A DNA stretch of 23,536 bases from a virus: positions 1 to 23,536 of IMG/VR virus record IMGVR_UViG_3300037071_000983. One strand, 5' to 3'. The notes beneath the pieces are model-generated. The model ran no database searches. It was not told where the DNA came from and was given only the letters and a program-made list of their open reading frames with translations. Numbering within the stretch: position 1 is the first letter of the stretch; each line of letters starts with the position of its first letter. Position numbers and translations under genes: made by a program. Shown here piece by piece: positions 7,248-13,951 of the stretch.

Positions 7248-7816
7248 GTGTCGAGGTAATCACACCGCCGGCGACGGTGCCGGTGACGCTCGAGCAGGCG
7301 CGGCACCATTGCCGGATCGATTTCGGCGACGATGACGTCTACCTTGTGGCGCTGGTCGAGGCGGCGACGCTGCTCGCCGAGAAATGGCTCGGCCGCTCGC
7401 TGATCTCGCAAACCCTGGAAATGACGCTGGACGGCTTTCCGGCGTGTCCGGTGCCGCTGCGGCGACCGCCGATCGAAACCATGGGCTCGGTCAAATATGA
7501 CGATCCGGCCTTCGGCGAGGTCACGCTGGATAATTCGGCCTATCGGCTGGTCGACCGGCCGGACGCAAAGCTGACGCTGGCCTATGGGGTCACGGCCTGG
7601 CCTCTGAGCGCGAGCGGCGACGCGGTGCGCATTCGCTACACCGCCGGTTATGGCGCGAGCGGCGACGCGGTGCCGGCGGCGATCCGGCAAGCGATCCTTT
7701 TGTTCGTCGGCCATTGGTTTGCAAACCGCGAAACCGTGCTGGTCGGCCAAGTGCCGGCCGAGCTGCCGATTGCCGCCGAAAGCCTGCTCTCGGCCTATCG
7801 CGTGCCGGTGCTCTAG
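7244..7816 (+). CDS. Head-tail connector protein, phiE125 gp8 / gp6-like
   Basis: A 190-residue head-tail connector, part of the ring beneath the portal. The N-terminal LEQARHHCRIDFGDDDVYLVALVEAATLLAEKWLG (about 17-50) is the helical signature of gp6/gp8-like connectors. A beta-rich middle with RRPPIETMGSVKYDD follows, and RIRYTAGYGASGDAVPAAIRQAILLFVGHWFANRE (about 127-163) is the typical C-terminal helix motif of this family. The ATG at 7244 overlaps the previous stop by 4 bases (ATGA). The frame is open well upstream, but the family N-terminus starts here. It is followed by a small gene and then by head-closure proteins, matching usual connector order. Confidence 0.88.
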   Translation: MSVEVITPPATVPVTLEQARHHCRIDFGDDDVYLVALVEAATLLAEKWLGRSLISQTLEMTLDGFPACPVPLRRPPIETMGSVKYDDPAFGEVTLDNSAYRLVDRPDAKLTLAYGVTAWPLSASGDAVRIRYTAGYGASGDAVPAAIRQAILLFVGHWFANRETVLVGQVPAELPIAAESLLSAYRVPVL

Positions 7817-7833
7817 CTCGAAGGGGACAAACG

Positions 7834-8034
7834 ATGCCGACGGTGAGATTCTCGAAGCGGTTTCGCTGGACGGAACGCAACGGCCAATCCGACCGCGACT
7901 ATGCGGCCGGCGAGACTTACAAGGGCGTCCGGCGGGCGATTGCCGACGCGGCGGTGAAAGCCGGTGCCGGCGAGGTCGTCGGCGAAGCCGACGCACCGGC
8001 CGAAGCCGAAGCCGCCGAGCAACCGGCGGCCTGA
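7834..8034 (+). CDS. Small phage protein of unknown function (66 residues)
   Basis: A 66-residue protein with an N-terminal beta-strand-like MPTVRFSKRFRW segment, a middle DYAAGETYKGVRRAIADAAVKAGAGE and a Glu/Ala-rich acidic tail. AAGGGGAC at 7820-7827 is a good ribosome binding site for the ATG at 7834. Similar tiny proteins starting with a V-R-F/W pattern are common between connector genes in alphaproteobacterial phages, but I know of no defined function. It ends 3 bases before the next gene's GTG. It is too short to classify further. Confidence 0.7.
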   Translation: MPTVRFSKRFRWTERNGQSDRDYAAGETYKGVRRAIADAAVKAGAGEVVGEADAPAEAEAAEQPAA

Positions 8035-8037
8035 ACC

Positions 8038-8397
8038 GTGGCGGCGCCGGCTGGTCTGCGGCGAACCCGCGTTTCGTTCGCAAAGCGGGTCGAGGCGCCG
8101 AGCTCGGCGACCGATTTCGGCTCGCCGATGGGCGATTGGCAAACGCAGTTCACCGTCCAGGCCGGGGTGCGGCCGCTGGTCGGTTCGGAACCGGCGATCC
8201 AATCGCGGCTCGAGGGCCGGCAACCGGTGGTCGTCACCGTCGCCGCGGCGGCCAAGGTCTGGACGATTACCGAAGCCTGGCGGGCTGAGATCCCGCACGG
8301 CTGCGAGTGCCGGCTGTACGACATCAAGGCGGTTACACCGCACGCCGACCGGACGGCGGTCGACTTCCTGTGCGTCTATGGCGGCGCCGTTGGCTAG
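8038..8397 (+). CDS. Head-closure / head-tail adaptor protein
   Basis: A 119-residue head-tail adaptor (SPP1 gp16 / HK97 gp9-like head-tail joining family), which plugs the connector channel. Recognisable parts are the start RRTRVSFAKRVEAPS (family: V.F......D..G), GDWQTQFTVQAGVRPLVGSE and the end CRLYDIKAVTPHADRTAVDFLC. The start is GTG at 8038, directly after the previous stop at 8032-8034. The C-terminal codons overlap the next gene, whose ATG is at 8378. Length is normal for the family. Confidence 0.8.
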   Translation: MAAPAGLRRTRVSFAKRVEAPSSATDFGSPMGDWQTQFTVQAGVRPLVGSEPAIQSRLEGRQPVVVTVAAAAKVWTITEAWRAEIPHGCECRLYDIKAVTPHADRTAVDFLCVYGGAVG

Positions 8398-8863
8398 CAT
8401 TTCCGGCCGCTCCGAGCTGCAACGCAAGCTCAAGCTGATTCCTGAGGCGATCAAGCCGCCGATCAAGGCGGCGATCGCCGCCGGTGCCGACGAAGTGTCG
8501 TCGATGCAAAGGCGGCTGGTGGTCGAGCGGTCCGGCGACTTGCGCGAGTCGATCGTCTGGCGCTGGGGCACCGAAGCGCGGGTCGCTTATTCGACGCTGA
8601 GCTCGGCCAAGCGCGGCACCGGCGATCCGTCAATGGCGGCGATCCTGTCGGCCGGCAATGCGAACGTCCGTTATGCGCATCTGGTCGAGCACGGCACGGC
8701 GCCGCATCCGATCGGCGGCTTTTTCAAGGGGCAAGGGTTGACACATCCGGGCACGGCGCCGCGGCCGTTCTTCTTTCCGCCGTATCGGGCGAAACGGCGG
8801 GCGGTGAAAACCCGGATCACGCGGGCGATGACGAAGGCATTGCGCGAGGTCGCGCGGCGATGA
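8378..8863 (+). CDS. HK97 gp10-like tail-completion protein
   Basis: A 161-residue HK97 gp10 family protein, involved in joining tail and head. It carries the characteristic VRYAHLVEHGTAPHPI motif (about residues 92-107) and a TAPRPFFFPPYRAKR motif near 125-140, followed by a basic helix. N-terminal residues include SELQRKLKLIPEAIKPPIKAA, typical of the family's first helix. ATG 8378 was selected; it overlaps the adaptor gene by 20 bases, although a TTG at 8390 would also work. It ends in an ATGA overlap with the next gene. The domain is complete. Confidence 0.85.
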   Translation: MAAPLASISGRSELQRKLKLIPEAIKPPIKAAIAAGADEVSSMQRRLVVERSGDLRESIVWRWGTEARVAYSTLSSAKRGTGDPSMAAILSAGNANVRYAHLVEHGTAPHPIGGFFKGQGLTHPGTAPRPFFFPPYRAKRRAVKTRITRAMTKALREVARR

Positions 8864-9285
8864 ACGCCGAGCCGCTGCTGCCGCTGCAAGCGGCGCTGGT
8901 CGCCAAGCTGAAGGGCACACCGGCGATCGCGGCGCTGGTCGGCGGCCGGGTGTTCGACCGCTTTCCGCTAAAGCCAGACTATCCGGCGATTGCCGTCGGC
9001 ACCGCCGATCAATCGGTCGCGGTCGAGGAAGCCGAAGACTGCACCGAAGGCTCGGAAAACTTCATTCAAGTGCAAGTGTTCTCGCGCGACGAAGCGCTGC
9101 CGGGCATGCAAACCGTGAAGCAAATTGCCGGCGAAATCCGTTTCGCGCTGCGCGACTGGCGGCCGGCGGTCGCCGGGCACCGGATCGACGGCACCGAGTA
9201 TCGGACGGTCGACTATTTCCGCGACGACGGGCTGACGTCGCGGGCGGTGATGACGTTCGCGGTCATGAGTCAAGCCGACGACTGA
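8860..9285 (+). CDS. Tail completion protein, DUF3168 family
   Basis: A 141-residue protein of the DUF3168 family (tail terminator, gp17/gpU-like), which caps the tail tube where it meets the head. Diagnostic parts are LPLQAALVAKLKGTPAIAALVGGRVFDRFP (about 6-36), PAIAVGTADQSV and the C-terminal YRTVDYFRDDGLTSRAVMTFAV. The ATG at 8860 overlaps the previous stop (ATGA). The stop at 9283-9285 is followed by a 62-base gap with a terminator-like hairpin, so this gene may end one transcription unit. Confidence 0.87.
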   Translation: MNAEPLLPLQAALVAKLKGTPAIAALVGGRVFDRFPLKPDYPAIAVGTADQSVAVEEAEDCTEGSENFIQVQVFSRDEALPGMQTVKQIAGEIRFALRDWRPAVAGHRIDGTEYRTVDYFRDDGLTSRAVMTFAVMSQADD

Positions 9286-9308
9286 GCATTGGCAGGAAAG
9301 CAGCGCGG

Positions 9309-9333
9309 GCCGTCCGGCAGGGCGGCTTTTTTT
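9309..9333 (+). terminator. Rho-independent terminator or attenuator before the major tail gene
   Basis: A 7-bp stem, GCCGTCC (9309-9315) with GGGCGGC (9320-9326) and one T-G wobble, has loop GGCA and is directly followed by seven T residues (9327-9333). This is the classical intrinsic terminator layout. It lies 15 bases upstream of the major tail gene start, whose ribosome binding site (GGGGAG, 9335-9340) follows at once. It may end the head transcript, or act as a partial attenuator. I see no strong promoter between it and 9348. Confidence 0.7.
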
Positions 9334-9347
9334 ATGGGGAGTCCGTC

Positions 9348-9791
9348 ATGGCGGCGATGCTGAAAACGCAAAAGCTGATTGTGCTTCTTTTGATCTCTGA
9401 GGGGCCGAACGTCTTCGAGGCGCCGTGTAGTTTCAACACGACGCGCGAGGTCACATTCGAGGCGGGCGTGGTCGAAACGCCGTCGGTCGATTGCGACGAT
9501 CCCGATGCGCCGGCCTGGATCGCACGCGCGATTGATACCTTCTCGAGCACGATCTCGGGCGCCGGCACGCTGCACACCGGCGACTTAGAAACCTGGCAAG
9601 GCTGGTTTTCGTCCGGGCTGCCGAAGCTGGTCCGGGTCAAGCTCGACGTGCCGGCGAACGAAGGCGGCGGCGACTGGCAAGGCGAGTATGTGCTGTCGAG
9701 CATGGGCCTGGCGAAAGAGGGGCGCGGCTATGCAACCTTCTCGGCCGAGATGCAATCGAACGGGCCGGTCGTCTGGACGGATGCGAGCTAG
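9348..9791 (+). CDS. Major tail (tube) protein
   Basis: A 147-residue protein in the position of the tail tube subunit: after the tail completion gene and before the chaperones and tape measure. It has a beta-rich pattern with FNTTREVTFEAGVVETPSVD (about 26-45), a helix-like PDAPAWIARAIDTFSSTISGAGTLHTGD and GEYVLSSMGLAKEGRGYATFSAEMQSNG, as in TP901-1/GTA-type major tail proteins. The ATG at 9348 follows GGGGAG. It is preceded by a terminator-like hairpin, unusual for a gene that must be expressed highly. The stop TAG directly abuts the next ATG. The structural assignment is by size, position and pattern. Confidence 0.8.
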   Translation: MAAMLKTQKLIVLLLISEGPNVFEAPCSFNTTREVTFEAGVVETPSVDCDDPDAPAWIARAIDTFSSTISGAGTLHTGDLETWQGWFSSGLPKLVRVKLDVPANEGGGDWQGEYVLSSMGLAKEGRGYATFSAEMQSNGPVVWTDAS

Positions 9792-10331
9792 ATGCTGGTT
9801 ACGGCGGTGACGTTCCAATGGGCGGACGGAATGCACACGTTCGACCTGAAACTCGGCCAACTGCGCGAGCTCGAGGAAAAGTGCAAAGCCGGCTTTCCGG
9901 TGGTGCTCGAGCGGCTGCTATCGAAGACGTTTCACGCCGACGACATCAAGGAAGTCTTGCGGCTCGGCCTGATCGGCGGCGGCATGCCGGCTTCTAAAGC
10001 CTGGCTGTTGGTGACGCGCTATTATGACGATAAACCGAAGTTCGCACATCTAAACGCCGCGGTGGCGGTGCTGGCGGCGAGCTGTCACGGCATCGAGGAC
10101 TCGCTGGAAGACAAGCCAAACCCTCGGCGGGCGAAGTCGAAAGCGGCCGGCTCGACTTCGCCGCGATCTATGGTTCCGGCGCGATCATCGGGCTCTCGCC
10201 GCGACAAGTCGACCAGTGTTCACTCGGCGAGTGGCTCGCCGTCGTCAAAGCCTGGAATATCGCCAACGGCGCCGAACCGGAAGCTAAGCCGCCGTCCTTC
10301 GACGAACATCGCGACCGACTTGCAAGGCTGA
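9792..10331 (+). CDS. Tail assembly chaperone, zero-frame (G-like) product
   Basis: The zero-frame ORF gives 179 residues. Residues 1-111 look like a folded GTA-TIM-type tail chaperone (VTFQWADGMHTFDLKLGQLRELEEKC, then AFPVVLERLL-like and MPASKAWLLVTRYYDDKP). From residue 112 onwards the zero-frame sequence turns into a Ser/Arg/Pro/Lys-rich string with no fold-like pattern, while the -1 frame carries a proper chaperone domain. This fits a programmed -1 frameshift, as in lambda G/GT, at the heptamer at 10118-10124. The shifted product has 181 residues. Chaperones of this kind bind the tape measure protein during tail assembly and are absent from the mature virion. The ATG directly abuts the preceding TAG, implying translational coupling. 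Confidence 0.85.
   Translation: MLVTAVTFQWADGMHTFDLKLGQLRELEEKCKAGFPVVLERLLSKTFHADDIKEVLRLGLIGGGMPASKAWLLVTRYYDDKPKFAHLNAAVAVLAASCHGIEDSLEDKPNPRRAKSKAAGSTSPRSMVPARSSGSRRDKSTSVHSASGSPSSKPGISPTAPNRKLSRRPSTNIATDLQG
10118..10162 (+). promoter_or_regulatory. Programmed -1 ribosomal frameshift signal
   Basis: The heptamer A_AAC_CCT (10118-10124) is a canonical X_XXY_YYZ slippery site in the correct zero-frame phase (AAC at 10119, CCT at 10122). After a 5-base spacer (10125-10129) comes GGCGAAGTCGA (10130-10140), an exact reverse complement of 10152-10162, giving an 11-bp stem with an 11-base loop. Slippery site, spacer and stem match known -1 frameshift elements of phage tail chaperone genes. Confidence 0.88.
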
Positions 10332-10336
10332 TGTGA
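10124..10336 (+). CDS. T domain of the tail chaperone, read by -1 frameshift (GT product)
   Basis: A 70-codon -1 frame segment that continues the chaperone after slippage at CCT (10122-10124). It reads SAGEVESGRLDFAAIYGSGA, then IIGLSPRQVDQCSLGEWLAV, then a VKAWNIANG motif and a Pro/charged C-terminus, ending with TGA at 10334. The LSPxQ...SLGEW pattern resembles the alphaproteobacterial phage tail assembly chaperone family (phage_TAC-like, the protein next to the GTA-TIM-like gene). This frame is open from 10034 but has no start codon of its own, so it can be translated only by a frameshift. In other alphaproteobacterial clusters the two domains are separate genes. A sequencing indel is the alternative, but the slippery site and stem argue against that. 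Confidence 0.82.
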   Translation, partial: SAGEVESGRLDFAAIYGSGAIIGLSPRQVDQCSLGEWLAVVKAWNIANGAEPEAKPPSFDEHRDRLARLM

Positions 10337-10340
10337 AACC

Positions 10341-12185
10341 ATGCCGGCGACCGATCTCGAGACGCTGGTCGTTTCCTTCGAGGCGACGACGTCCAAGTTC
10401 GACAAGTCGGTCCAGAAGCTGAATCGCGACTTTGCGCGTCAGATGGGCACGCTGGAAAAGCGGGCCAAGCAGTCGCAAACCTCGATCAATTCGAGCCTGG
10501 CGAAGATTGGCAAAGGGGTGACGGGGTTCGCCAAGGGCACCGCCGGCGGTGCGCTCGCCGGTCTGGTCGCCGGCTTCTCGGTCGAGGGCGTCACCAAGGC
10601 GGTGGCGGCGCTGGCGGAAATCGGTGACGTCGCCGACCGGGTCGGGATGACAACCGACGCGATCCAGGAATTGCGCTACGCGGTCGAGCAAACCGGCGGC
10701 ACGGCGGCGGACGCCGACACGGCGATTCAGTTCTTCGCCAAGCAATGGGGCACGGCCGGGAGCGCGGTGCGCAAGGCATTCGAGAATGCCGGCGTCGCAA
10801 TGAAGGATTCGGAAGGCAACGTGTTGTCGGTCGCCGAAGCCTTCGAGAAGTTCCTGGACATCATCAAGAATGCCGGCAGCGCGCAGAATCAGCTCGCGCT
10901 GTCGGCGGCCGGGTTCTCGAAGGGCGCCGGCGGTCAAATGGTGCTGCTCGCCAAGGGCGGCGCGGCGGCCTTCCATGAGTTCGGCGACGCGGCGCATCGG
11001 GCCGGACTAATCACGAAATCCGAAGTGATTGCGCCGATGCGCGAGCTCGACGACAAGATCACGGAATTGCGGGCGTCGATCGAAAGGCTGGGAACCGAGC
11101 TGATCGCCAACTTTGCCGGGCCGGCGCTGAAATCGGCGATGGAGTCGTTTCTCGGTTATCTGAAGCTGATCGCCTATTGGGCGGATTTGCTCGATGAGGC
11201 GGTCAAGACGCTAAATTTCCAGCCGATCCTCGATGCTTTCACACCGGGCACGCTGCAAAACGTCCGGACGCGGCTGGCGATCGGCGGATCGCCGATCTCG
11301 CCGACGCGGACGGCGCAAGATATTCCGGCGGGTATGACGGCCGGCGCGGTCAAGAAAGGCGCGGCCGGCGGCGGGCCGGGGCCGGTCGATCTCGGCGGTG
11401 CGTCGAAAACCGAAACCGCTTATCAGCGCGAAACCGAAGCGATCCAGGACAAGATCGCCGCCATGCAAACCGAGCGGGCGACGCTCGGCCTGGCGGCTGG
11501 ACCGACGGCCGAATTTCAAGCGCGGCAAGAACTGATCGCCGCGGCGACCGAGAAGGGCGCGACGCTGACGGCGCTGCAAACCGCCGAAATCAACAAACTT
11601 GCGCAAGCCGCCGGCATCGCTGCGACGGCGCTCGAAAGCGCGAAAGCCAAGCTGGACGCGATGAACGAAGCGCAAAAGGCGTTCGCCTCGGAAATGAGCG
11701 GCGCCTTCGAGGGCCTGATCGTCGACGGCAAGACGCTGAATGAAACCTTCGCCGACATCCTCGACAACCTGGCGAGGATGTTGATTCAGGCGGCGATCGC
11801 CGGCACCGGTCCCCTAGCGGGTCTGCTCGGCACCGCGGCGGCGCCGGGCACCGGCGGCGCCGGCGGCCTCGCCGGCATCCTCGCCGGGGCGATGGCGGGC
11901 GGCGGCTCGATCTCGCGCGGCCGCGCCTATCTGGTCGGCGAGAAGGGGCCGGAGATCATCGTTCCCAAGGTCGCCGGGCAAGTCATTTCAAACGACAAGC
12001 TGCGCGCGGCCGGCGGCGCCGGCGGCGGCGTGGTGCTGAATATGCCGGTCAACATTTCGGCGCCGGGCGCCGATCCGGCGCAGTTGATGCGCGTCGCCGC
12101 CGAGCTCAGTGCGCTGCGCGCCGACGTGCCGCGGCAAGTTCGGGCCGGGTTCGCGACGATCCAGGGCCGGCGGCAGCGGGTGTAG
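10341..12185 (+). CDS. Tail tape measure protein
   Basis: A 614-residue tape measure protein, which sets tail length and is carried in the tail tube for DNA ejection. The N-terminus (DLETLVVSFEATTSKFDKSVQKLNRDF) is typical. It is followed by Ala/Gly-rich helical stretches that could insert in membranes (FAKGTAGGALAGLVAGFSVEG, about 55-78; GGAGGLAGILAGAMAGGGS, about 505-525). The C-terminus has the conserved GRAYLVGEKGPEIIVPKVAGQVI motif (about 530-553). Coiled-coil regions with AEIGDVADRVGMTTDAIQEL lie between. The length would correspond to a tail of roughly 90 nm at about 1.5 Å per residue, which is an inference. The ATG at 10341 is 4 bases after the frameshift product's stop, fitting the usual chaperone to tape measure order. 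Confidence 0.92.
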   Translation: MPATDLETLVVSFEATTSKFDKSVQKLNRDFARQMGTLEKRAKQSQTSINSSLAKIGKGVTGFAKGTAGGALAGLVAGFSVEGVTKAVAALAEIGDVADRVGMTTDAIQELRYAVEQTGGTAADADTAIQFFAKQWGTAGSAVRKAFENAGVAMKDSEGNVLSVAEAFEKFLDIIKNAGSAQNQLALSAAGFSKGAGGQMVLLAKGGAAAFHEFGDAAHRAGLITKSEVIAPMRELDDKITELRASIERLGTELIANFAGPALKSAMESFLGYLKLIAYWADLLDEAVKTLNFQPILDAFTPGTLQNVRTRLAIGGSPISPTRTAQDIPAGMTAGAVKKGAAGGGPGPVDLGGASKTETAYQRETEAIQDKIAAMQTERATLGLAAGPTAEFQARQELIAAATEKGATLTALQTAEINKLAQAAGIAATALESAKAKLDAMNEAQKAFASEMSGAFEGLIVDGKTLNETFADILDNLARMLIQAAIAGTGPLAGLLGTAAAPGTGGAGGLAGILAGAMAGGGSISRGRAYLVGEKGPEIIVPKVAGQVISNDKLRAAGGAGGGVVLNMPVNISAPGADPAQLMRVAAELSALRADVPRQVRAGFATIQGRRQRV

Positions 12186-12186
12186 G

Positions 12187-12831
12187 ATGGCAATCTCGTT
12201 TCCGCTCGACCTGATCCTCGAGGGCGAAGGCTGGCGCTGCACGCGGTTTGCGATCGGCAATGCGCAAAACATCGGCCAATCTGGCGGCGGGACGATGCCG
12301 GTGGTCGAGGTCGGAAACGATCTCTGGATGGCGTCTTATGAAATCGGGCCGTTGAAGCCGACGGCCTACGATCGGATGATGGCGCGGGTGCAAGCCTTGC
12401 GCGGCTCGATGTTTTCCTTTTTGGGGTGGGACTGCACGCGCTGCCGGCCGATCGCCTATCCGGCCGGGGTGGCGCTGCCGGCCGACGTTCAAGGGCGGCT
12501 GACGGCGGTCAGCCAAGGCCATATCCTGACGGTCGACCAGGTGACGGCCGGGTTCGCGATCTCGGCCGGCGACTATCTGCGGGCGACGATGAACGGCAAC
12601 CGGTATCTTTTTCAGGCGGTCGAGAATGTGACGGCGAACGGCTCCGGCGTGCTGAACACGTTCGACGTCCGGCCTTACGTGCCGGCGAATTGGGTGCTCA
12701 ATTCGGCGGTGATCTTTAACAAGCCGCAATGCCTGATGCGGATCGTTTCCGGCACGCTGCAAGGCGTGCGCGGGCCGTCCGGGTTCGGGTCGATTAACTT
12801 CGACGCGATCCAGGTGCTTTCCGAAACATGA
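12187..12831 (+). CDS. Tail tip / distal tail protein (unnamed family)
   Basis: A 214-residue, beta-rich protein immediately downstream of the tape measure gene, the usual place for a distal-tail (Dit-like) protein. Distinct features are ISFPLDLILEGEGWRCTRFAIG at the start, DLWMASYEIGPLKPTAYDRM, SFLGWDCTRCRPIAYPAG (with two Cys four apart), and a second half with NTFDVRPYVPANW. I do not recognise a named family for it. The ATG at 12187 starts 1 base after the tape measure stop; the frame is open upstream, but that reading would overlap the tape measure gene. The stop overlaps the next ATG (ATGA). Role inferred: it closes the lower end of the tail tube and connects to the tip hub. Confidence 0.65.
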   Translation: MAISFPLDLILEGEGWRCTRFAIGNAQNIGQSGGGTMPVVEVGNDLWMASYEIGPLKPTAYDRMMARVQALRGSMFSFLGWDCTRCRPIAYPAGVALPADVQGRLTAVSQGHILTVDQVTAGFAISAGDYLRATMNGNRYLFQAVENVTANGSGVLNTFDVRPYVPANWVLNSAVIFNKPQCLMRIVSGTLQGVRGPSGFGSINFDAIQVLSET

Positions 12832-13472
12832 TTACGCTGACGGGCGGACAAATTGCGCTGTTGACGGCCGGGGCGCTGGTGCGGCGGCTGTTCCTGACGA
12901 TCGACACCACCGACGCGAGCGGCGGCGGTGCGGCGACGGTGCGATTTTGGGACGGTCTCGGGTCGATCGTCGTTTCCGGCGACACGTTTTCGCCGCTCGG
13001 CGGCATGCCGGAAATGAGCAAGGTTTCGCAAGTGCTCGACGGCTCGATTCCGGGTGTGATGTTTACGGTGTCGGGCGTGCCGGGGACGCCGCTTGCTGAC
13101 CTGGTTAATGACGAGTCGCGGCGCTGGCATCAACGGCCGTGCGTGATCTGGCTCGGCCTGTTCGATCCGGCGACGGCGGCGCTCGAGGGCGGGCTGATCG
13201 CCTTACAGCGCGGCTTTCTCGACAAGGCGACCTTTCTCGAGGACGAAGTCGGCGGCGCGTCGAGTCTGCAAATCGCCATCGAGAGCTCGGCGCGCGAGAT
13301 GACGCGAAGCAATCCGGCGGTGCGCTCGCATCTGGATCAACTCGACCGGTTTCCGAACGATTTCGGCTTTGAGTTCGTCGGCCGGGACTTTCCGCTCGAG
13401 TGGGGCGTGCTGCAAAAGCACGGCCGGCATCCGGAACGGCGGCACGGCAAGGGCAAAAGGGGCGGGCGTTGA
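12828..13472 (+). CDS. Tail tip protein, DUF2163-like
   Basis: A 214-residue protein with a beta-rich N-terminus (MITLTGGQIALLTAGALVRRLF) and a C-terminal RSNPAVRSHLDQLDRFPNDFGFEFV segment. That segment resembles the R...D....FPGD..FRYV ending of DUF2163-like tail proteins of alphaproteobacterial phages and gene transfer agents. The last residues (KHGRHPERRHGKGKRGGR) are strongly basic. It lies between the distal tail gene and the tail hub, consistent with a baseplate or tip component that recruits the hub. The ATG at 12828 overlaps the previous stop by 4 bases, and its stop is overlapped by the next gene's TTG. Confidence 0.7.
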   Translation: MITLTGGQIALLTAGALVRRLFLTIDTTDASGGGAATVRFWDGLGSIVVSGDTFSPLGGMPEMSKVSQVLDGSIPGVMFTVSGVPGTPLADLVNDESRRWHQRPCVIWLGLFDPATAALEGGLIALQRGFLDKATFLEDEVGGASSLQIAIESSAREMTRSNPAVRSHLDQLDRFPNDFGFEFVGRDFPLEWGVLQKHGRHPERRHGKGKRGGR

Positions 13473-13948
13473 AGCTGACACCGCGGCTCGCAACGCTCGC
13501 CGATCTTCCGCGGATGGTCGAAATGGGCGCCGCGTTCGTCGGCTCGGTCGAGGCGGCGGTGCCGTTCGATGCCGACGGCTTCGCGGCGCGGCTGGCGGAA
13601 TTCATGGCGCATCCGAACGCGCTGATCCTTTTGCTCGACGATGGCACCGAAGCGGTCGGCGGCCTCGGCGCGTTCTGTGCGCCGCATTTCCTGTTCCTGC
13701 GGCCGATGATGGCGACCGAGCTGTTTTGGTGGGTCGAACCGGATTATCGCGGCGGCACGGCGGCCTTGCGGCTGCTGGACTATTACGAGCAATGGGCGGC
13801 GGCGAAGGGCTGCGGCGTGGTGACGTTCTCGATGTTCGCCGGCGACGAGAAGCTGCGCCGGCTGCTGGATCGGCGCGGCTTCCGGCATTGCGAGTGCGCC
13901 TTCGCAAAGGACGTGGTCGCGGTCGAACGCGACGCGGCGGCGGCCTGA
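13469..13948 (+). CDS. GNAT-family N-acetyltransferase in the tail operon
   Basis: A 159-residue GNAT acetyltransferase transferring acetyl from acetyl-CoA to an unknown amine. Features include LTPRLATLADLPRMVEMG (helix 1), an ELFWWVEPDYRGG segment (84-96) forming the beta-strand and acetyl-CoA loop (R/Q-x-x-G-x-G/A type, YRGGTA), then LDYYEQWAAAKGCG and a final LLDRRGFRHCECAF. The family has a conserved beta-bulge and helix; all parts appear intact. The start is TTG at 13469, overlapping the previous stop (TTGA), with AAAAGGGG at 13455-13462 as ribosome binding site. The gene follows a tail-tip gene and precedes the hub gene by 3 bases. It could modify a tail component, a host protein or a surface molecule; the substrate is not deducible. 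Confidence 0.85.
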   Translation: MKLTPRLATLADLPRMVEMGAAFVGSVEAAVPFDADGFAARLAEFMAHPNALILLLDDGTEAVGGLGAFCAPHFLFLRPMMATELFWWVEPDYRGGTAALRLLDYYEQWAAAKGCGVVTFSMFAGDEKLRRLLDRRGFRHCECAFAKDVVAVERDAAAA

Positions 13949-13951
13949 ACC

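Noticed and set aside
7964-8377. Extended upstream reading of the gp10-like gene
   Set aside because: The extra 138 residues are the out-of-frame shadow of the adaptor gene; the gp10 family N-terminus begins at the ATG at 8378.
10034-10123. Alternative slippery sites such as T_CTA_AAC (10049-10055) upstream
   Set aside because: They do not satisfy the XXXYYYZ rule, whereas A_AAC_CCT at 10118 does and is followed by the stem.
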